Below are positions 1-8,132 of a stretch of DNA of 49,544 bases, piece after piece. The notes under the pieces are model-generated. The model worked only from the letters and a program-made list of their open reading frames with translations. It had not been told where the DNA came from and made no database searches. Origin of the DNA: JACPHD01 sp964526325 (GTDB lineage: Bacteria > Patescibacteriota > Patescibacteriia > Patescibacteriales > GWC2-42-12); NCBI GenBank assembly GCA_964526325.1, contig CAZGKM010000010.1, forward strand, positions 1-49,544, read 5' to 3'. Each line of letters begins with the position of its first letter. Position 1 is the first letter of the stretch. Both the position numbers and the translations under genes were made by a program.

Positions 1-755
1 GCAAAAATACTTTTAATTTTTTGATCATGCGACCAGCCGATTATTCTTTTTAAAAGAACTTCACGGCCGTTGCGGTAATTTTTATTAATTTCTTTACCGA
101 TTCTAATAACTGACTTTTCTAAGGTTTTGTCTTTACTCTTAGATTGATTATATAAGTTCGACAAAAAATAGCAACGGTTAGCGCTAATAAGTGGTCTGCC
201 TTTAGCATTAACTTTATAACCCACCCAGGCTTTTATACTTCTCTGATTTTTCGTTAAAGCCAGTAAAGTACGCCTCATGCCGTCAAAAACCCGATAGCTA
301 TTCCCTACTTTATAAACTAAAATTGGGAAACAATCTCTTTCTTTATGAGCGCTAAAACCGGTTTTGATAATTTCCTGCCGCATGGCTTTATTGGCTTTCC
401 AGGCTTTTGCGAATTCAAGCGGATTTCGATTAAATTTTTTTATAATGTACTTATCAATCGCCGGCGACAAACCGGTTAAATAAATATCTTTAAGCGGTAT
501 ATTTTTTAGTTTCCACTGATATTTGTCGTCGGACAGAATTTGAAACACCCATTTTAATTTCCAACCCTCGGCAATCGAAGCCAATAAATTCCAAAACGAC
601 ACCTCCCCTTCTCTGATATTTAAATTATCAATTGACTTATCAAGCCGTTTATAAAATTTATCGTCTTTAATATCGGAAAAAATTTTCCTGAATTCCTGCT
701 TTAAATATTGTTTAGAAATTATTAGTGCGTTTTTTGACGGCGTGTATTTTAACAT
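1..755 (-). CDS. ParB/sulfiredoxin-like domain protein, C-terminus outside window
   Basis: An open frame reads leftwards from ATG at 755 and stays open to base 1, giving about 251 residues; the end lies outside the window. Around residues 140-180 there is a stretch of the form PILVYKVGNSYRVFDGMRR followed by hydrophobic residues and a short strand. This matches the ParB N-terminal/sulfiredoxin fold (PI-V--g-Y-v-DG-hR). The N-terminal half is charged and helical with several Trp residues and is not recognised. A role in binding or modifying DNA or nucleotides is only suggested by the fold. No SD precedes the start. The wecG-like gene begins upstream on the same strand, but its stop lies only 11 bases from this start, so the two may be co-transcribed. 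The fold call is tentative. Confidence 0.6.
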   Translation of the reverse strand, partial: MLKYTPSKNALIISKQYLKQEFRKIFSDIKDDKFYKRLDKSIDNLNIREGEVSFWNLLASIAEGWKLKWVFQILSDDKYQWKLKNIPLKDIYLTGLSPAIDKYIIKKFNRNPLEFAKAWKANKAMRQEIIKTGFSAHKERDCFPILVYKVGNSYRVFDGMRRTLLALTKNQRSIKAWVGYKVNAKGRPLISANRCYFLSNLYNQSKSKDKTLEKSVIRIGKEINKNYRNGREVLLKRIIGWSHDQKIKSIF

Positions 756-766
756 AGAAAATAATA

Positions 767-1537
767 TTATTTTTTAATAAAGCGCCAAATTAAAAATTTA
801 ATCGGAAAAACTATAACCGCGTTATAAATGCGGCGCCAGCGCCAGGGCTGCTTAATTAACCGCCAAAACCATTCCAGCCCCAAATTTCTGAATATTTTTG
901 GCGCTCGCTTAATCCGGCCGGTTAAAAAATCAAAGGCTCCGCCAACGCCTAAGCCAATTTTGACGGTTGGCAAATTCGCCAAATTATAAAAAATTAATTT
1001 TTCCTGATAAGGCGCACCTAAAGCGCAAAAAATTATTTCCGGTTGGAATTCTTTAGCTTGCACCAGCTTCTCTGCCGGCAGATCCGTCCGCCGCTCAATA
1101 TTAAGCGTGAGCACTCGCAGCCTGGGATATTTATCGGCTAAAGCCTTTTTAATATCTGATTCGCTTGATAACCCGTCCTGCCAATTAAAAACAACTACTC
1201 GCCTATTTTCCTCTTCCGCCATAGCCAACATATCTTTTAATAAATCCGCTCCGGTAATTCTTGATAAATTAACGCTCATCAGCCAAGCAGCGATCTTTAA
1301 GCCGATGCCGTCGGGCAAAGCCAAATCGGCTTTATTTAATATAGCAAAAAACTCCTCATCAGGCTTAACGGCCTGCAAAATTATTTCCGGGTTAGGCGTA
1401 ATAATAAAATGCTGCCGGCTGCCGGCCAAAAAATCCCGGATTTTAGCCAGGGCTTGTTTTTTGGTAAAAGTATTGATGTCCACGCCTAAAATATTTATTA
1501 AACTCACCCCGTTAGAAATTCTGTTGTTTTCAACCAT
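767..1537 (-). CDS. WecG/TagA/CpsF family glycosyltransferase
   Basis: A 256-residue protein of normal family length. This GT26 family transfers a sugar such as ManNAc(A) from a UDP-sugar to a lipid-linked sugar during teichoic acid, enterobacterial common antigen or capsule synthesis at the inner face of the membrane. Family hallmarks are visible: ITPNPEIILQA near residue 45, LPDGIGLKIAAW near 75, ITGADLLKDM near 93, GAPYQEKLI near 173, and GLGVGGAFDFLTGRIKRAP near 196, followed by the Trp/Arg-rich C-terminus. The first residues read NRISNGV; these are encoded by one arm of a dispersed repeat and are probably not ancestral. There is no SD. It could work with the WecA/TagO-type transferase at 41469-42497, but the two genes are far apart. 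Confidence 0.88.
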   Translation of the reverse strand: MVENNRISNGVSLINILGVDINTFTKKQALAKIRDFLAGSRQHFIITPNPEIILQAVKPDEEFFAILNKADLALPDGIGLKIAAWLMSVNLSRITGADLLKDMLAMAEEENRRVVVFNWQDGLSSESDIKKALADKYPRLRVLTLNIERRTDLPAEKLVQAKEFQPEIIFCALGAPYQEKLIFYNLANLPTVKIGLGVGGAFDFLTGRIKRAPKIFRNLGLEWFWRLIKQPWRWRRIYNAVIVFPIKFLIWRFIKK

Positions 1538-1587
1538 ATTATTTTATATTAATCTACCCACGTTAAAACATATAATTTCTAACGGGG
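1507..1587. repeat. Long-armed inverted repeat spanning the start of the wecG-like gene
   Basis: Two 14-base arms (CCCCGTTAGAAATT at 1507-1520 and its exact complement at 1574-1587) enclose the ATG of the glycosyltransferase gene at 1535-1537. The left arm is translated as part of RISNGV. Related copies lie in rplU (41374-41391) and near tRNA-Lys (37867-37919), so this looks like a dispersed element. In the mRNA the arms could pair and hide the start codon. Confidence 0.7.
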
Positions 1588-1639
1588 CTCATGACTGAAT
1601 TATACTAAAAAATGCTATCTTTAGCAAACTGAATTTACC

Positions 1640-1668
1640 ATGACAAAAAGGAAATTTTATGCTAATAT
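1640..1668 (+). promoter_or_regulatory. Promoter of amrS
   Basis: ATGACA at 1640-1645, a 17-base spacer, then TAATAT at 1663-1668. Transcription would start near 1675, leaving about 13 bases before the ATG at 1688. No SD is present, so this message would have a very short leader. Confidence 0.55.
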
Positions 1669-1687
1669 ACAGGCGTAAGATACATCT

Positions 1688-2704
1688 ATGCAAGAAGCTA
1701 GATTTTACAAAAAATTAGATGAATTAACTGTGGCTTGCGAGCTTTGCCATCATGCTTGCTTAATAAAAAATAATTCTGTCGGCATATGCAAAGCCAGAGA
1801 AAATGTTGACGGTAAATTATTTTCTCTTGTCTACGGCTACCCGGTAGCCTTAAACGCAGACCCGATAGAAAAAAAACCCTTTTTTCATTTTTTACCCGGC
1901 AGTTTAAGCTATTCTTTAGGCACTTTTGGCTGCAATTTTCACTGCTTGAATTGCCAGAATTGGGATATCAGCCGGGCTGCCGATATTGAAAAAAAAATCA
2001 AAAAAATTGATTTTATTGAACCGCAAAAAATTATTAAATCGGCGATCGATTCAAATTGCGAATCTATCGCTTATACCTATAACGAACCGACTGTCTTCAC
2101 CGAATACGCCATTGATATTATGCAGCTGGCCAGACAAAATAATTTAAAAAATGTCTGGGTTTCCAACGGTTATATGAGCGACTTATGCCTTGAAGCAATT
2201 TTACCCTACCTTGACGCCATAAATGTTGATTTGAAATCTATGGACAGTGAATTTTATAAAAATATCTGCCTGGCCAAACTTGAACCGGTATTAAATAATT
2301 TAAAATCTATAAAAACAGCCGGAACTCACCTGGAAATAACTACTTTAATTATACCGGAATTATCCAACGATTATGAAATGCTTGAAAAAACCGCCGAATT
2401 TATCGTTAGCGAATTAGGCACTGATGTACCATGGCATCTTTCTAAATTTTCCCCGGAGGTTTCCTGGAAATTAAAAAAAACACCCTCAACACCGGAAGAA
2501 ATATTATTGCAAGCGCACGAAATCGGCAAATCCGCCGGTCTTAAATATGTTTACGTCGGCAATATCCCGGGCGATGAAAGAGAAAATACTTATTGTCCGT
2601 CTTGCGGCCAATTGGCTCTACGCCGCTTTGGCTACGAAATAGAACGTTTAGATCATAACGGCCGCTGCGTTTATTGCGATAAAAGCTTAGATATTTTGGA
2701 ATGA
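1688..2704 (+). CDS. amrS: AmmeMemoRadiSam system radical SAM enzyme
   Basis: A 338-residue radical SAM protein. The 4Fe-4S cluster motif CNFHCLNC occupies residues 82-89 (C82, C86, C89, the CxxxCxxC spacing). An N-terminal cysteine set (CELCHHACLI...GICKAR, about residues 17-36) and a C-terminal pair of CxxC knuckles (YCPSC, VYCDK) are typical of the AmrS family, which is related to pyruvate-formate-lyase activating enzymes. The family is usually encoded with a MEMO1-like protein and an AMMECR1 protein; its reaction is not settled. Here the MEMO1-like partner is 5.4 kb downstream (8133-8921) and no AMMECR1 gene is visible. The gene has its own promoter and ends at a hairpin terminator. Confidence 0.9.
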   Translation: MQEARFYKKLDELTVACELCHHACLIKNNSVGICKARENVDGKLFSLVYGYPVALNADPIEKKPFFHFLPGSLSYSLGTFGCNFHCLNCQNWDISRAADIEKKIKKIDFIEPQKIIKSAIDSNCESIAYTYNEPTVFTEYAIDIMQLARQNNLKNVWVSNGYMSDLCLEAILPYLDAINVDLKSMDSEFYKNICLAKLEPVLNNLKSIKTAGTHLEITTLIIPELSNDYEMLEKTAEFIVSELGTDVPWHLSKFSPEVSWKLKKTPSTPEEILLQAHEIGKSAGLKYVYVGNIPGDERENTYCPSCGQLALRRFGYEIERLDHNGRCVYCDKSLDILE

Positions 2705-2710
2705 AAAAGA

Positions 2711-2749
2711 AAAAGGCGCTATTTATTATCAATAATAATAACGCCTTTT
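2711..2749. terminator. Bidirectional terminator between amrS and a small Cys-rich gene
   Basis: An AAAAGGCG arm at 2711-2718 pairs with CGCCTTTT at 2742-2749. Read on the minus strand it is followed by a T-rich run (TTTTTCTTTTT). It sits between two convergent genes and can serve both. Confidence 0.75.
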
Positions 2750-2753
2750 GAGG

Positions 2754-2963
2754 CTAGCGCGGACAACAGATGGCGGCTAGTTGCTGCTGGGTACAGGTAG
2801 GCCTAATCAGCCTGGGCATAAATTTACTGCAATTCATACCTTGTTTTCTGGGATTTTCTATGGATGATTTAGTTTCATCGCAAAACCATCCGATATTGTT
2901 GTTTGCACAAGATAAGCAACATTGCCCAATCAGTTCTTCTTGATCATTCATTGGTTTCCCCAT
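2754..2963 (-). CDS. Small cysteine-rich protein, function unknown
   Basis: A 69-residue product with eight cysteines: an N-terminal group CC...C (QCCLSCANN), a central WFCDE, a NCSKF, and C-terminal TC and CC. The pattern suggests a metal-binding knuckle or disulfide-rich fold; no family is recognised. The start is set by a very strong SD (AAAGGAGGG) six bases before the ATG, in contrast to the neighbouring core genes. There is no signal peptide. It is transcribed away from clpB, with ATTATA at 3005-3010 (TATAAT on the minus strand) as its likely -10 box, and ends at a bidirectional hairpin. The reading frame is well supported; its function is not. Confidence 0.7.
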   Translation of the reverse strand: MGKPMNDQEELIGQCCLSCANNNIGWFCDETKSSIENPRKQGMNCSKFMPRLIRPTCTQQQLAAICCPR

Positions 2964-3050
2964 AGCCCCCTCCTTTATTTTTTTTGAGATTTCTACTTAT
3001 CCACATTATAACATATTTTGCATAATTTTTTAAATTACGGCTTAAAACTA

Positions 3051-3079
3051 TTGACAAGCGCAATCAACTATATTATATT
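3051..3079 (+). promoter_or_regulatory. Sigma-70 type promoter of clpB
   Basis: TTGACA at 3051-3056, exactly 17 bases, then TATATT at 3074-3079. The predicted transcription start (about 3086) falls inside the CIRCE operator, so repressor binding would block initiation. Confidence 0.85.
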
Positions 3080-3083
3080 GAAA

Positions 3084-3110
3084 TTAGCACTCAAGGATAA
3101 AGAGTGCTAA
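3084..3110 (+). promoter_or_regulatory. CIRCE operator (HrcA binding site)
   Basis: A perfect CIRCE inverted repeat: TTAGCACTC (3084-3092), nine bases, GAGTGCTAA (3102-3110). CIRCE is the binding site of the heat-shock repressor HrcA. It overlaps the clpB transcription start. The hrcA gene is not in this window. Confidence 0.95.
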
Positions 3111-3140
3111 AATGAAATCTAAATACTTAACTTTTAAAAT

Positions 3141-5768
3141 ATGTTTGATAAATTTACTCATAAATCCCAAGAAGCCATTATTAACGCGCAAATTATCGCT
3201 CAGGATAACGGCCAGCAACAAATTGAAGCTTTGCACTTGCTCGCTTCGCTCTTAACCCAAAGCGAAAGCCTGATTAAACCGATACTTGAAAAATTAAATA
3301 TTAATTTCCGCCAAATAGAAAAACAAACCAAAGAAATCATGGAAAAACTGCCGAAAATATTAATTTCCGCCAATGTCGGCACGGTTCAAGGCACGGCCGA
3401 AGTGGCCATGATTTTAGAACGCGCCAAAAAAGAAGCGGATAAAATCGGCGATGAATATATTTCTACCGAACATTTATTTTTATCTTTAATCGGCATAAAA
3501 ACAAAAGCCCAAGAAATATTAATTAACGCCGGAGTCGAATACGCGGAAGTTTTAAAAATTTTATCTAAGTTAAGAGGCGCGCAAACCATCACCGACCCGG
3601 AACCTGAATCAAAATTCAGAGTTTTGGAAAAATACGCCATTAATTTAACCGAATTGGCGCGAGAAGAAAAACTTGACCCGGTAATCGGCCGCGATGAAGA
3701 AATCAGACGCATAATGCAAGTCTTATCCAGGCGCACTAAAAACAATCCGGTCTTAATCGGCGAAGCCGGCACCGGCAAAACCGCCATTATTGAAGGGCTG
3801 GCGCAAAGGATTGTGGCCGGTGATGTGCCTGACACTTTAAAAGGCAAAGAATTAATCTCGCTTGACCTTGGCGCTTTAGTGGCAGGTTCAAAATTCAGAG
3901 GAGAATTCGAAGACCGCCTGAAAGCCGTTTTAAAAGAGATTAAAGCTCAAGGCGGCAATATTATACTATTTATCGATGAATTGCATACCTTAGTGGGCGC
4001 AGGCGCCTCTGAAGGCTCAATGGATGCCTCCAATATGCTTAAACCAGCCTTAGCGCGAGGTGAGTTAAAAGCCGTAGGCGCTACCACTACCCGCGAGTAT
4101 CAAAAATATATTGAAAAAGACGCGGCCTTAGAAAGGCGCTTTCAGCCGATTTACGTGGCTGAACCTTCGATTGAAGATACTATCGCAATCCTGCGAGGCA
4201 TTAAAGAAAAATATGAAGTTCATCATGGGGTAAGAATCACCGACGACGCTTTAATCGCAGCGGCCAAATTATCTTCCCGCTATATTACCGACAGATTTCT
4301 ACCGGATAAAGCCGTGGATTTGGTTGACGAAGCCACTTCAGCCTTGCGCATGGAGATAGATTCTTCTCCTGACGAATTGGACGCTTTAAAGCGGGAAATA
4401 AAACGGCTGGAAATCGAAAAGGCCGGCCTAATGAAAGAAAACAAACAAACAGCTAAAATAAGAGAAGCCAATAAAAAATTGGCTCAGCTTAAAGAAAAGG
4501 CCAACCAACTGGAACTCCATTGGCATAATGAAAAAAATATTATCGCTAAAATAAGATTATCAAAAAAACAAATCGACGAATTTAAAATTCAAGCTGAAAT
4601 TATCGAGCGGCGCGGCGACGATTTAACGAAAGTCGCAGAAATACTATATTCAAAAATTCCCGCGCTGGAAATTGAAGTTAAAAAGCAAGAGGCTGAACTC
4701 GTAAAAATCCAGAGCGCCGGGCAAAGAATCTTAAAAGAAGAAGTAGACGAAGAAGATATCGCTAAAGTTGTGGCGCGCTGGACCGGTATTCCGGTTTCTA
4801 AAATGCTGGAGTCGGAAATAAAAAAATTAGCCAAAGCCGAAAATGTTTTAAATAAAAGAGTTATCGGCCAGGACGAAGCCATTAAATCCGTAGCAAACGC
4901 TATTAGGCGCTCTCGAGCCGGCATTAACGAAGAGAAAAAACCGATCGGCTCTTTTATGTTTGTCGGTCCGACCGGCGTCGGTAAAACCGAACTGGCCAAA
5001 GCTTTAGCCGAATTCATGTTTAATGATGAAAACGCTTTGGTCAGGCTGGATATGAGCGAATTTATGGAAAAACATTCGGTAGCCAAAATAATCGGCTCGC
5101 CGCCCGGTTATGTCGGCCATGACGAAGGCGGACAATTAACCGATAAAATCCGGCGCCGGCCGTATAGCGTGGTTTTGTTTGACGAGATTGAAAAAGCCCA
5201 CCCCGAAGTTTTTAATATTCTCCTGCAAATTTTAGACGACGGCCGTTTAACCGATTCTAAAGGGCGGGCCGTTAACTTCAAAAATGCCATTATCATTATG
5301 ACCTCTAATTTAGGCAACGAAGTTATTAAGGAATATTCTATCGGTTTCGCTGATACTACTGACGCAAAAACCGCAGTTAATATGCGCAATGATGAAATGA
5401 AAGAAAAAATTGATCAAATTCTGAAAGACCATTTTAAGCTGGAATTTTTAAACCGCATAGATGAAATTGTTATTTTCAAAAGCTTGAACAAGGAAGTTTT
5501 ATCTAAAATAGTTGATTTGGAATTGGCTAAAGTCGAAACCAGGCTTAAAAATAAAACCATTAACATTAAAATAGCGCTTAAAGTAAAAAAGATGCTGGCG
5601 GAAAAAGGTTTTAATATAACCTACGGCGCCCGACCGCTTAAGCGAGTTATCCAAAATATGATTTTAGATGAGTTGGCCTTAGAAATTATTGAGGGCAAAA
5701 TCAAGGAAGGCGACAAAGTGGAAATTAATTTGGATGTAAAAGATAAGATTTTAATGACTGTAAAATAA
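3141..5768 (+). CDS. clpB: AAA+ disaggregase ClpB
   Basis: An 875-residue Hsp100 ATPase. Order: Clp N-domain (1-145); first AAA+ domain with Walker A GEAGTGKT (207-214) and Walker B ILFIDE (275-280); a long coiled-coil middle domain (about 405-525), as in ClpB and much longer than in ClpC; second AAA+ domain with Walker A GPTGVGKT (609-616), Walker B VVLFDE, pore loop GYVG and a ClpB C-terminal domain. The ClpB type works with DnaK to pull apart protein aggregates. Oddly, residues 733-736 read SIGF, at the place where ClpC/ClpA carry the (I/V/L)GF/L loop that docks ClpP; typical ClpB lacks this. No SD is present. A consensus promoter and a CIRCE site make this a heat-shock gene repressed by HrcA. 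Confidence 0.93.
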   Translation: MFDKFTHKSQEAIINAQIIAQDNGQQQIEALHLLASLLTQSESLIKPILEKLNINFRQIEKQTKEIMEKLPKILISANVGTVQGTAEVAMILERAKKEADKIGDEYISTEHLFLSLIGIKTKAQEILINAGVEYAEVLKILSKLRGAQTITDPEPESKFRVLEKYAINLTELAREEKLDPVIGRDEEIRRIMQVLSRRTKNNPVLIGEAGTGKTAIIEGLAQRIVAGDVPDTLKGKELISLDLGALVAGSKFRGEFEDRLKAVLKEIKAQGGNIILFIDELHTLVGAGASEGSMDASNMLKPALARGELKAVGATTTREYQKYIEKDAALERRFQPIYVAEPSIEDTIAILRGIKEKYEVHHGVRITDDALIAAAKLSSRYITDRFLPDKAVDLVDEATSALRMEIDSSPDELDALKREIKRLEIEKAGLMKENKQTAKIREANKKLAQLKEKANQLELHWHNEKNIIAKIRLSKKQIDEFKIQAEIIERRGDDLTKVAEILYSKIPALEIEVKKQEAELVKIQSAGQRILKEEVDEEDIAKVVARWTGIPVSKMLESEIKKLAKAENVLNKRVIGQDEAIKSVANAIRRSRAGINEEKKPIGSFMFVGPTGVGKTELAKALAEFMFNDENALVRLDMSEFMEKHSVAKIIGSPPGYVGHDEGGQLTDKIRRRPYSVVLFDEIEKAHPEVFNILLQILDDGRLTDSKGRAVNFKNAIIIMTSNLGNEVIKEYSIGFADTTDAKTAVNMRNDEMKEKIDQILKDHFKLEFLNRIDEIVIFKSLNKEVLSKIVDLELAKVETRLKNKTINIKIALKVKKMLAEKGFNITYGARPLKRVIQNMILDELALEIIEGKIKEGDKVEINLDVKDKILMTVK

Positions 5769-5784
5769 AATTTATAAATAAACA

Positions 5785-5817
5785 GGACCGCCTATTTTTA
5801 ATTGGCGGTCCTTTTTT
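5785..5817. terminator. Terminator after clpB
   Basis: GGACCGCC (5785-5792) pairs with GGCGGTCC (5804-5811), followed on the plus strand by six T. It lies between clpB and the convergent gene that ends at 5822 and could serve both. Confidence 0.9.
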
Positions 5818-5821
5818 AATA

Positions 5822-6415
5822 TTACTCGTCATACTGCCGTATAGTTTTTCTACAACGGCATTTACATGGCCTTTTTTTGGCATTTGCCTTGCCATGTAAA
5901 CGTACAACTTGCGACTTGGGATGGTTGTGGCGAGTTGCGCCATGATATTTTGGGCTAATTATTGGCCATGATCTTAATTCCTTTTTTTTAACTACAGGCG
6001 CCTTGTCTATAAAAAGCCACGGGTACATAAAGCGATAGTAATTTTGGATTTTAGTCAGTGTATCAAGCCGCTCGTCATCATCGTCTTCATAAACATTTTC
6101 AGCGGGATAAGCGCCGCCAATTTCTTTATCAGCTGGCCCCTCACAGGAACAAACAGAAGATATTACCTCATCATTCATCTGGCAACATTTTGACAGTTGC
6201 TCGGAGAATAATAAATATCTTCTATCAAGCACGTCTTCCAGCGTGGCTATCGGTCTACCGTCAATAGCACAAATCAACATATCTTCTTTAGGAATATAGC
6301 ATTTCCCGTGCACTCTAGCTATTTCGTCGCCCACTTCTTCTGGCCAATTTTCAATTCCAAGAGCAACATGATCCGCCATTATTTTTTTAGCTTCAACAAC
6401 AAATCGTTTTTTCAT
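5822..6415 (-). CDS. Hypothetical protein with basic Cys-rich tail
   Basis: A 197-residue protein of unknown function. The start at 6415 is chosen because a strong SD (GGAGGGG) lies just upstream; an earlier in-frame ATG at 6451 has no SD. The first part is soluble and acidic (VEAKKIMADHVALGIENW), the middle has scattered cysteines (CCQMND, CSCEG) and an acidic run EDDDDE, and the end is strongly basic with KKRPCKCRCRK. No signal peptide or membrane segment is seen. The tail could bind nucleic acid or metal. It has its own promoter (6488-6516) and stands alone between two plus-strand genes. No homologous family is recognised. Confidence 0.7.
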   Translation of the reverse strand: MKKRFVVEAKKIMADHVALGIENWPEEVGDEIARVHGKCYIPKEDMLICAIDGRPIATLEDVLDRRYLLFSEQLSKCCQMNDEVISSVCSCEGPADKEIGGAYPAENVYEDDDDERLDTLTKIQNYYRFMYPWLFIDKAPVVKKKELRSWPIISPKYHGATRHNHPKSQVVRLHGKANAKKRPCKCRCRKTIRQYDE

Positions 6416-6487
6416 TTTCCCCTCCATATTTTTTAAATTTGAAAAAACCATCCCTCCACCTTGATCAACTTTAAGTATTTGATATAT

Positions 6488-6516
6488 ATCTTAACACAAT
6501 TTACTAAATAAGTCAA
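6488..6516 (-). promoter_or_regulatory. Promoter of the 5822-6415 gene
   Basis: On the minus strand TTGACT (6511-6516), 17 bases, then TAAGAT (6488-6493). It lies about 70 bases before the chosen start. Confidence 0.65.
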
Positions 6517-6537
6517 ACAATAATAAATTAATATAAT

Positions 6538-6566
6538 TTGCTTGATTACATCTCATATACTATAAT
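6538..6566 (+). promoter_or_regulatory. Promoter of the 6607 gene
   Basis: TTGCTT (6538-6543), a 17-base spacer and a perfect TATAAT (6561-6566). A second TATAAT-like box follows at about 6568. It is 40 bases before the ATG. Confidence 0.65.
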
Positions 6567-6606
6567 GTATAATATAACTAATAATAAAAATTAGAATTTA
6601 TTTTAT

Positions 6607-8082
6607 ATGGCTAAAATTAGATTTATATCATTATTTTTTATTTTCATAATTATTTTATACGCGAAAACCGAAGTTAAAGCTGAAGGTTTTGACCCTAATA
6701 ATATCATCAGCGATCTGGAAATTTTGGATTACACTTCCATGGATCTGGCTGATATTCAAAAATTTTTAGAAAATAAAGGCAGCTATCTGGCTAACTATTC
6801 CTGTCCTGATTATTACGGTATAGTTAAAAAAGCTTCGGAAATAATCTACAACGCGGCCGCGAAAAACTATGATTGCGACGGCGCTATTTTAAGCGATAAT
6901 CCGACCGAAGAAGAAAGAAAATTAAAATGCAGAAAAATTACCATCAGCCCAAAATTTCTACTGGTGCTTCTGCAAAAAGAGCAAAGCCTGATAGAAAATT
7001 CTTCACCCAGCCAAAGAAATCTTGATTGGGCGACAGGCTACGGCTGCCCGGATTCAGGCGGCTGTAATTCCCGCTGGCAAGGCTTCGGCAAACAAGTTAA
7101 TTCAGCGGCTTTGCAATTCAGGGATTATATAGATAACCCACAATTTTATACTTACCGCGCCGGCAATACTTATATTTTTACCAACCCCTACGGCACTATC
7201 AGCAAAGAACCGATAACCGTAACACCCGTCAACCAAGCTACAGCCGCGCTGTATAATTACACGCCACATGTCTATAACGGTAATTTTAATTTTTATAAAA
7301 TTTGGCAGCGCTGGTTTACTAAAATTTATCTCGATGGTTCGCTATTGCAAGCCCAGGGAGAGCCTGGCGTTTGGCTGCTGCAAAATGGAGTTAAACGACC
7401 GTTCTTATCCATGGCGGCTTTAACAACGCGGTTTGATGTTAATAAAATTATCATAATAAATAAATCGGATTTGGATAAATATGAAAAAGGCGCGCCGATT
7501 AAATTTCCTCAATACTCTTTAATCAGATCTCCTCGCGGCACTATTTTCCTGTTAGTTGACGATAAAAAACGCGGCTTTAATTCAATGGAAGCTTTCCGTA
7601 AGATGGGCTTTAACCCGGAAGAAGTTGTTAACGCTAGCTGGGAAGATATAAATTATTACGCTGATGGGGCCAATATTACCGCCACCTCTACTTACCCGAC
7701 CGGAGCGCTATTGCAAAATAACAAAACCGGAGGTATCTATTATGTAACCGAAGGAACCAAGTCGCCATTAGTTGATAAAGTTTTCTTAACCACTACATTT
7801 AAAAACAAAAAAATTATCGCTATATCGCCTGAAGAACTTGACCAATACTCTACATTAAAACCTTATTTATTCGGCGACGGAGAATTGCTTAAAACCAAAG
7901 ATTCTCCTTATGTTTACGTAATCTCGGGTGGTAAAAAAATTCTTTTGGCTTCAGATAAAGTTTTCAGCGGTTTAGGCTACAAAACAGAAAACGTCATAAT
8001 TGTACCTTCAAGCGTATTGTATTTATATGAAGCTGGAGTTCCTATCACCGAAGTCTTGGTTAATGATTTAGAGGCTAATTAA
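6607..8082 (+). CDS. Secreted protein: lysozyme-like domain plus three beta-repeats
   Basis: A 491-residue exported protein. Residues 1-25 form a signal peptide (basic start, hydrophobic FISLFFIFIIILYA, AxA-type site KAEG). Residues about 30-235 resemble a lysozyme-like hydrolase module found in actinobacterial and CPR wall enzymes: LLVLLQKEQSLIE carries a candidate catalytic Glu, followed by GYGCPDSGGC and the motif NYTPHVYNGNFNFYKIWQRW. Residues 240-490 hold three copies of a roughly 80-residue beta-repeat with the pattern G-LL------vyll--G-krp--s---f----y---I. These may bind wall or surface sugar. The most likely role is cell-wall cleavage or attachment outside the membrane; the catalytic assignment is inferred. 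Confidence 0.72.
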   Translation: MAKIRFISLFFIFIIILYAKTEVKAEGFDPNNIISDLEILDYTSMDLADIQKFLENKGSYLANYSCPDYYGIVKKASEIIYNAAAKNYDCDGAILSDNPTEEERKLKCRKITISPKFLLVLLQKEQSLIENSSPSQRNLDWATGYGCPDSGGCNSRWQGFGKQVNSAALQFRDYIDNPQFYTYRAGNTYIFTNPYGTISKEPITVTPVNQATAALYNYTPHVYNGNFNFYKIWQRWFTKIYLDGSLLQAQGEPGVWLLQNGVKRPFLSMAALTTRFDVNKIIIINKSDLDKYEKGAPIKFPQYSLIRSPRGTIFLLVDDKKRGFNSMEAFRKMGFNPEEVVNASWEDINYYADGANITATSTYPTGALLQNNKTGGIYYVTEGTKSPLVDKVFLTTTFKNKKIIAISPEELDQYSTLKPYLFGDGELLKTKDSPYVYVISGGKKILLASDKVFSGLGYKTENVIIVPSSVLYLYEAGVPITEVLVNDLEAN

Positions 8083-8132
8083 AATAGTATACTTACTTAT
8101 TTATTTATTATTAGTAATTAACAATTAATTAT

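Noticed and set aside
1107..1598. 163-codon plus-strand frame
   Set aside because: It is antisense to the WecG/TagA gene, whose motifs are clear; no protein family matches the plus frame.
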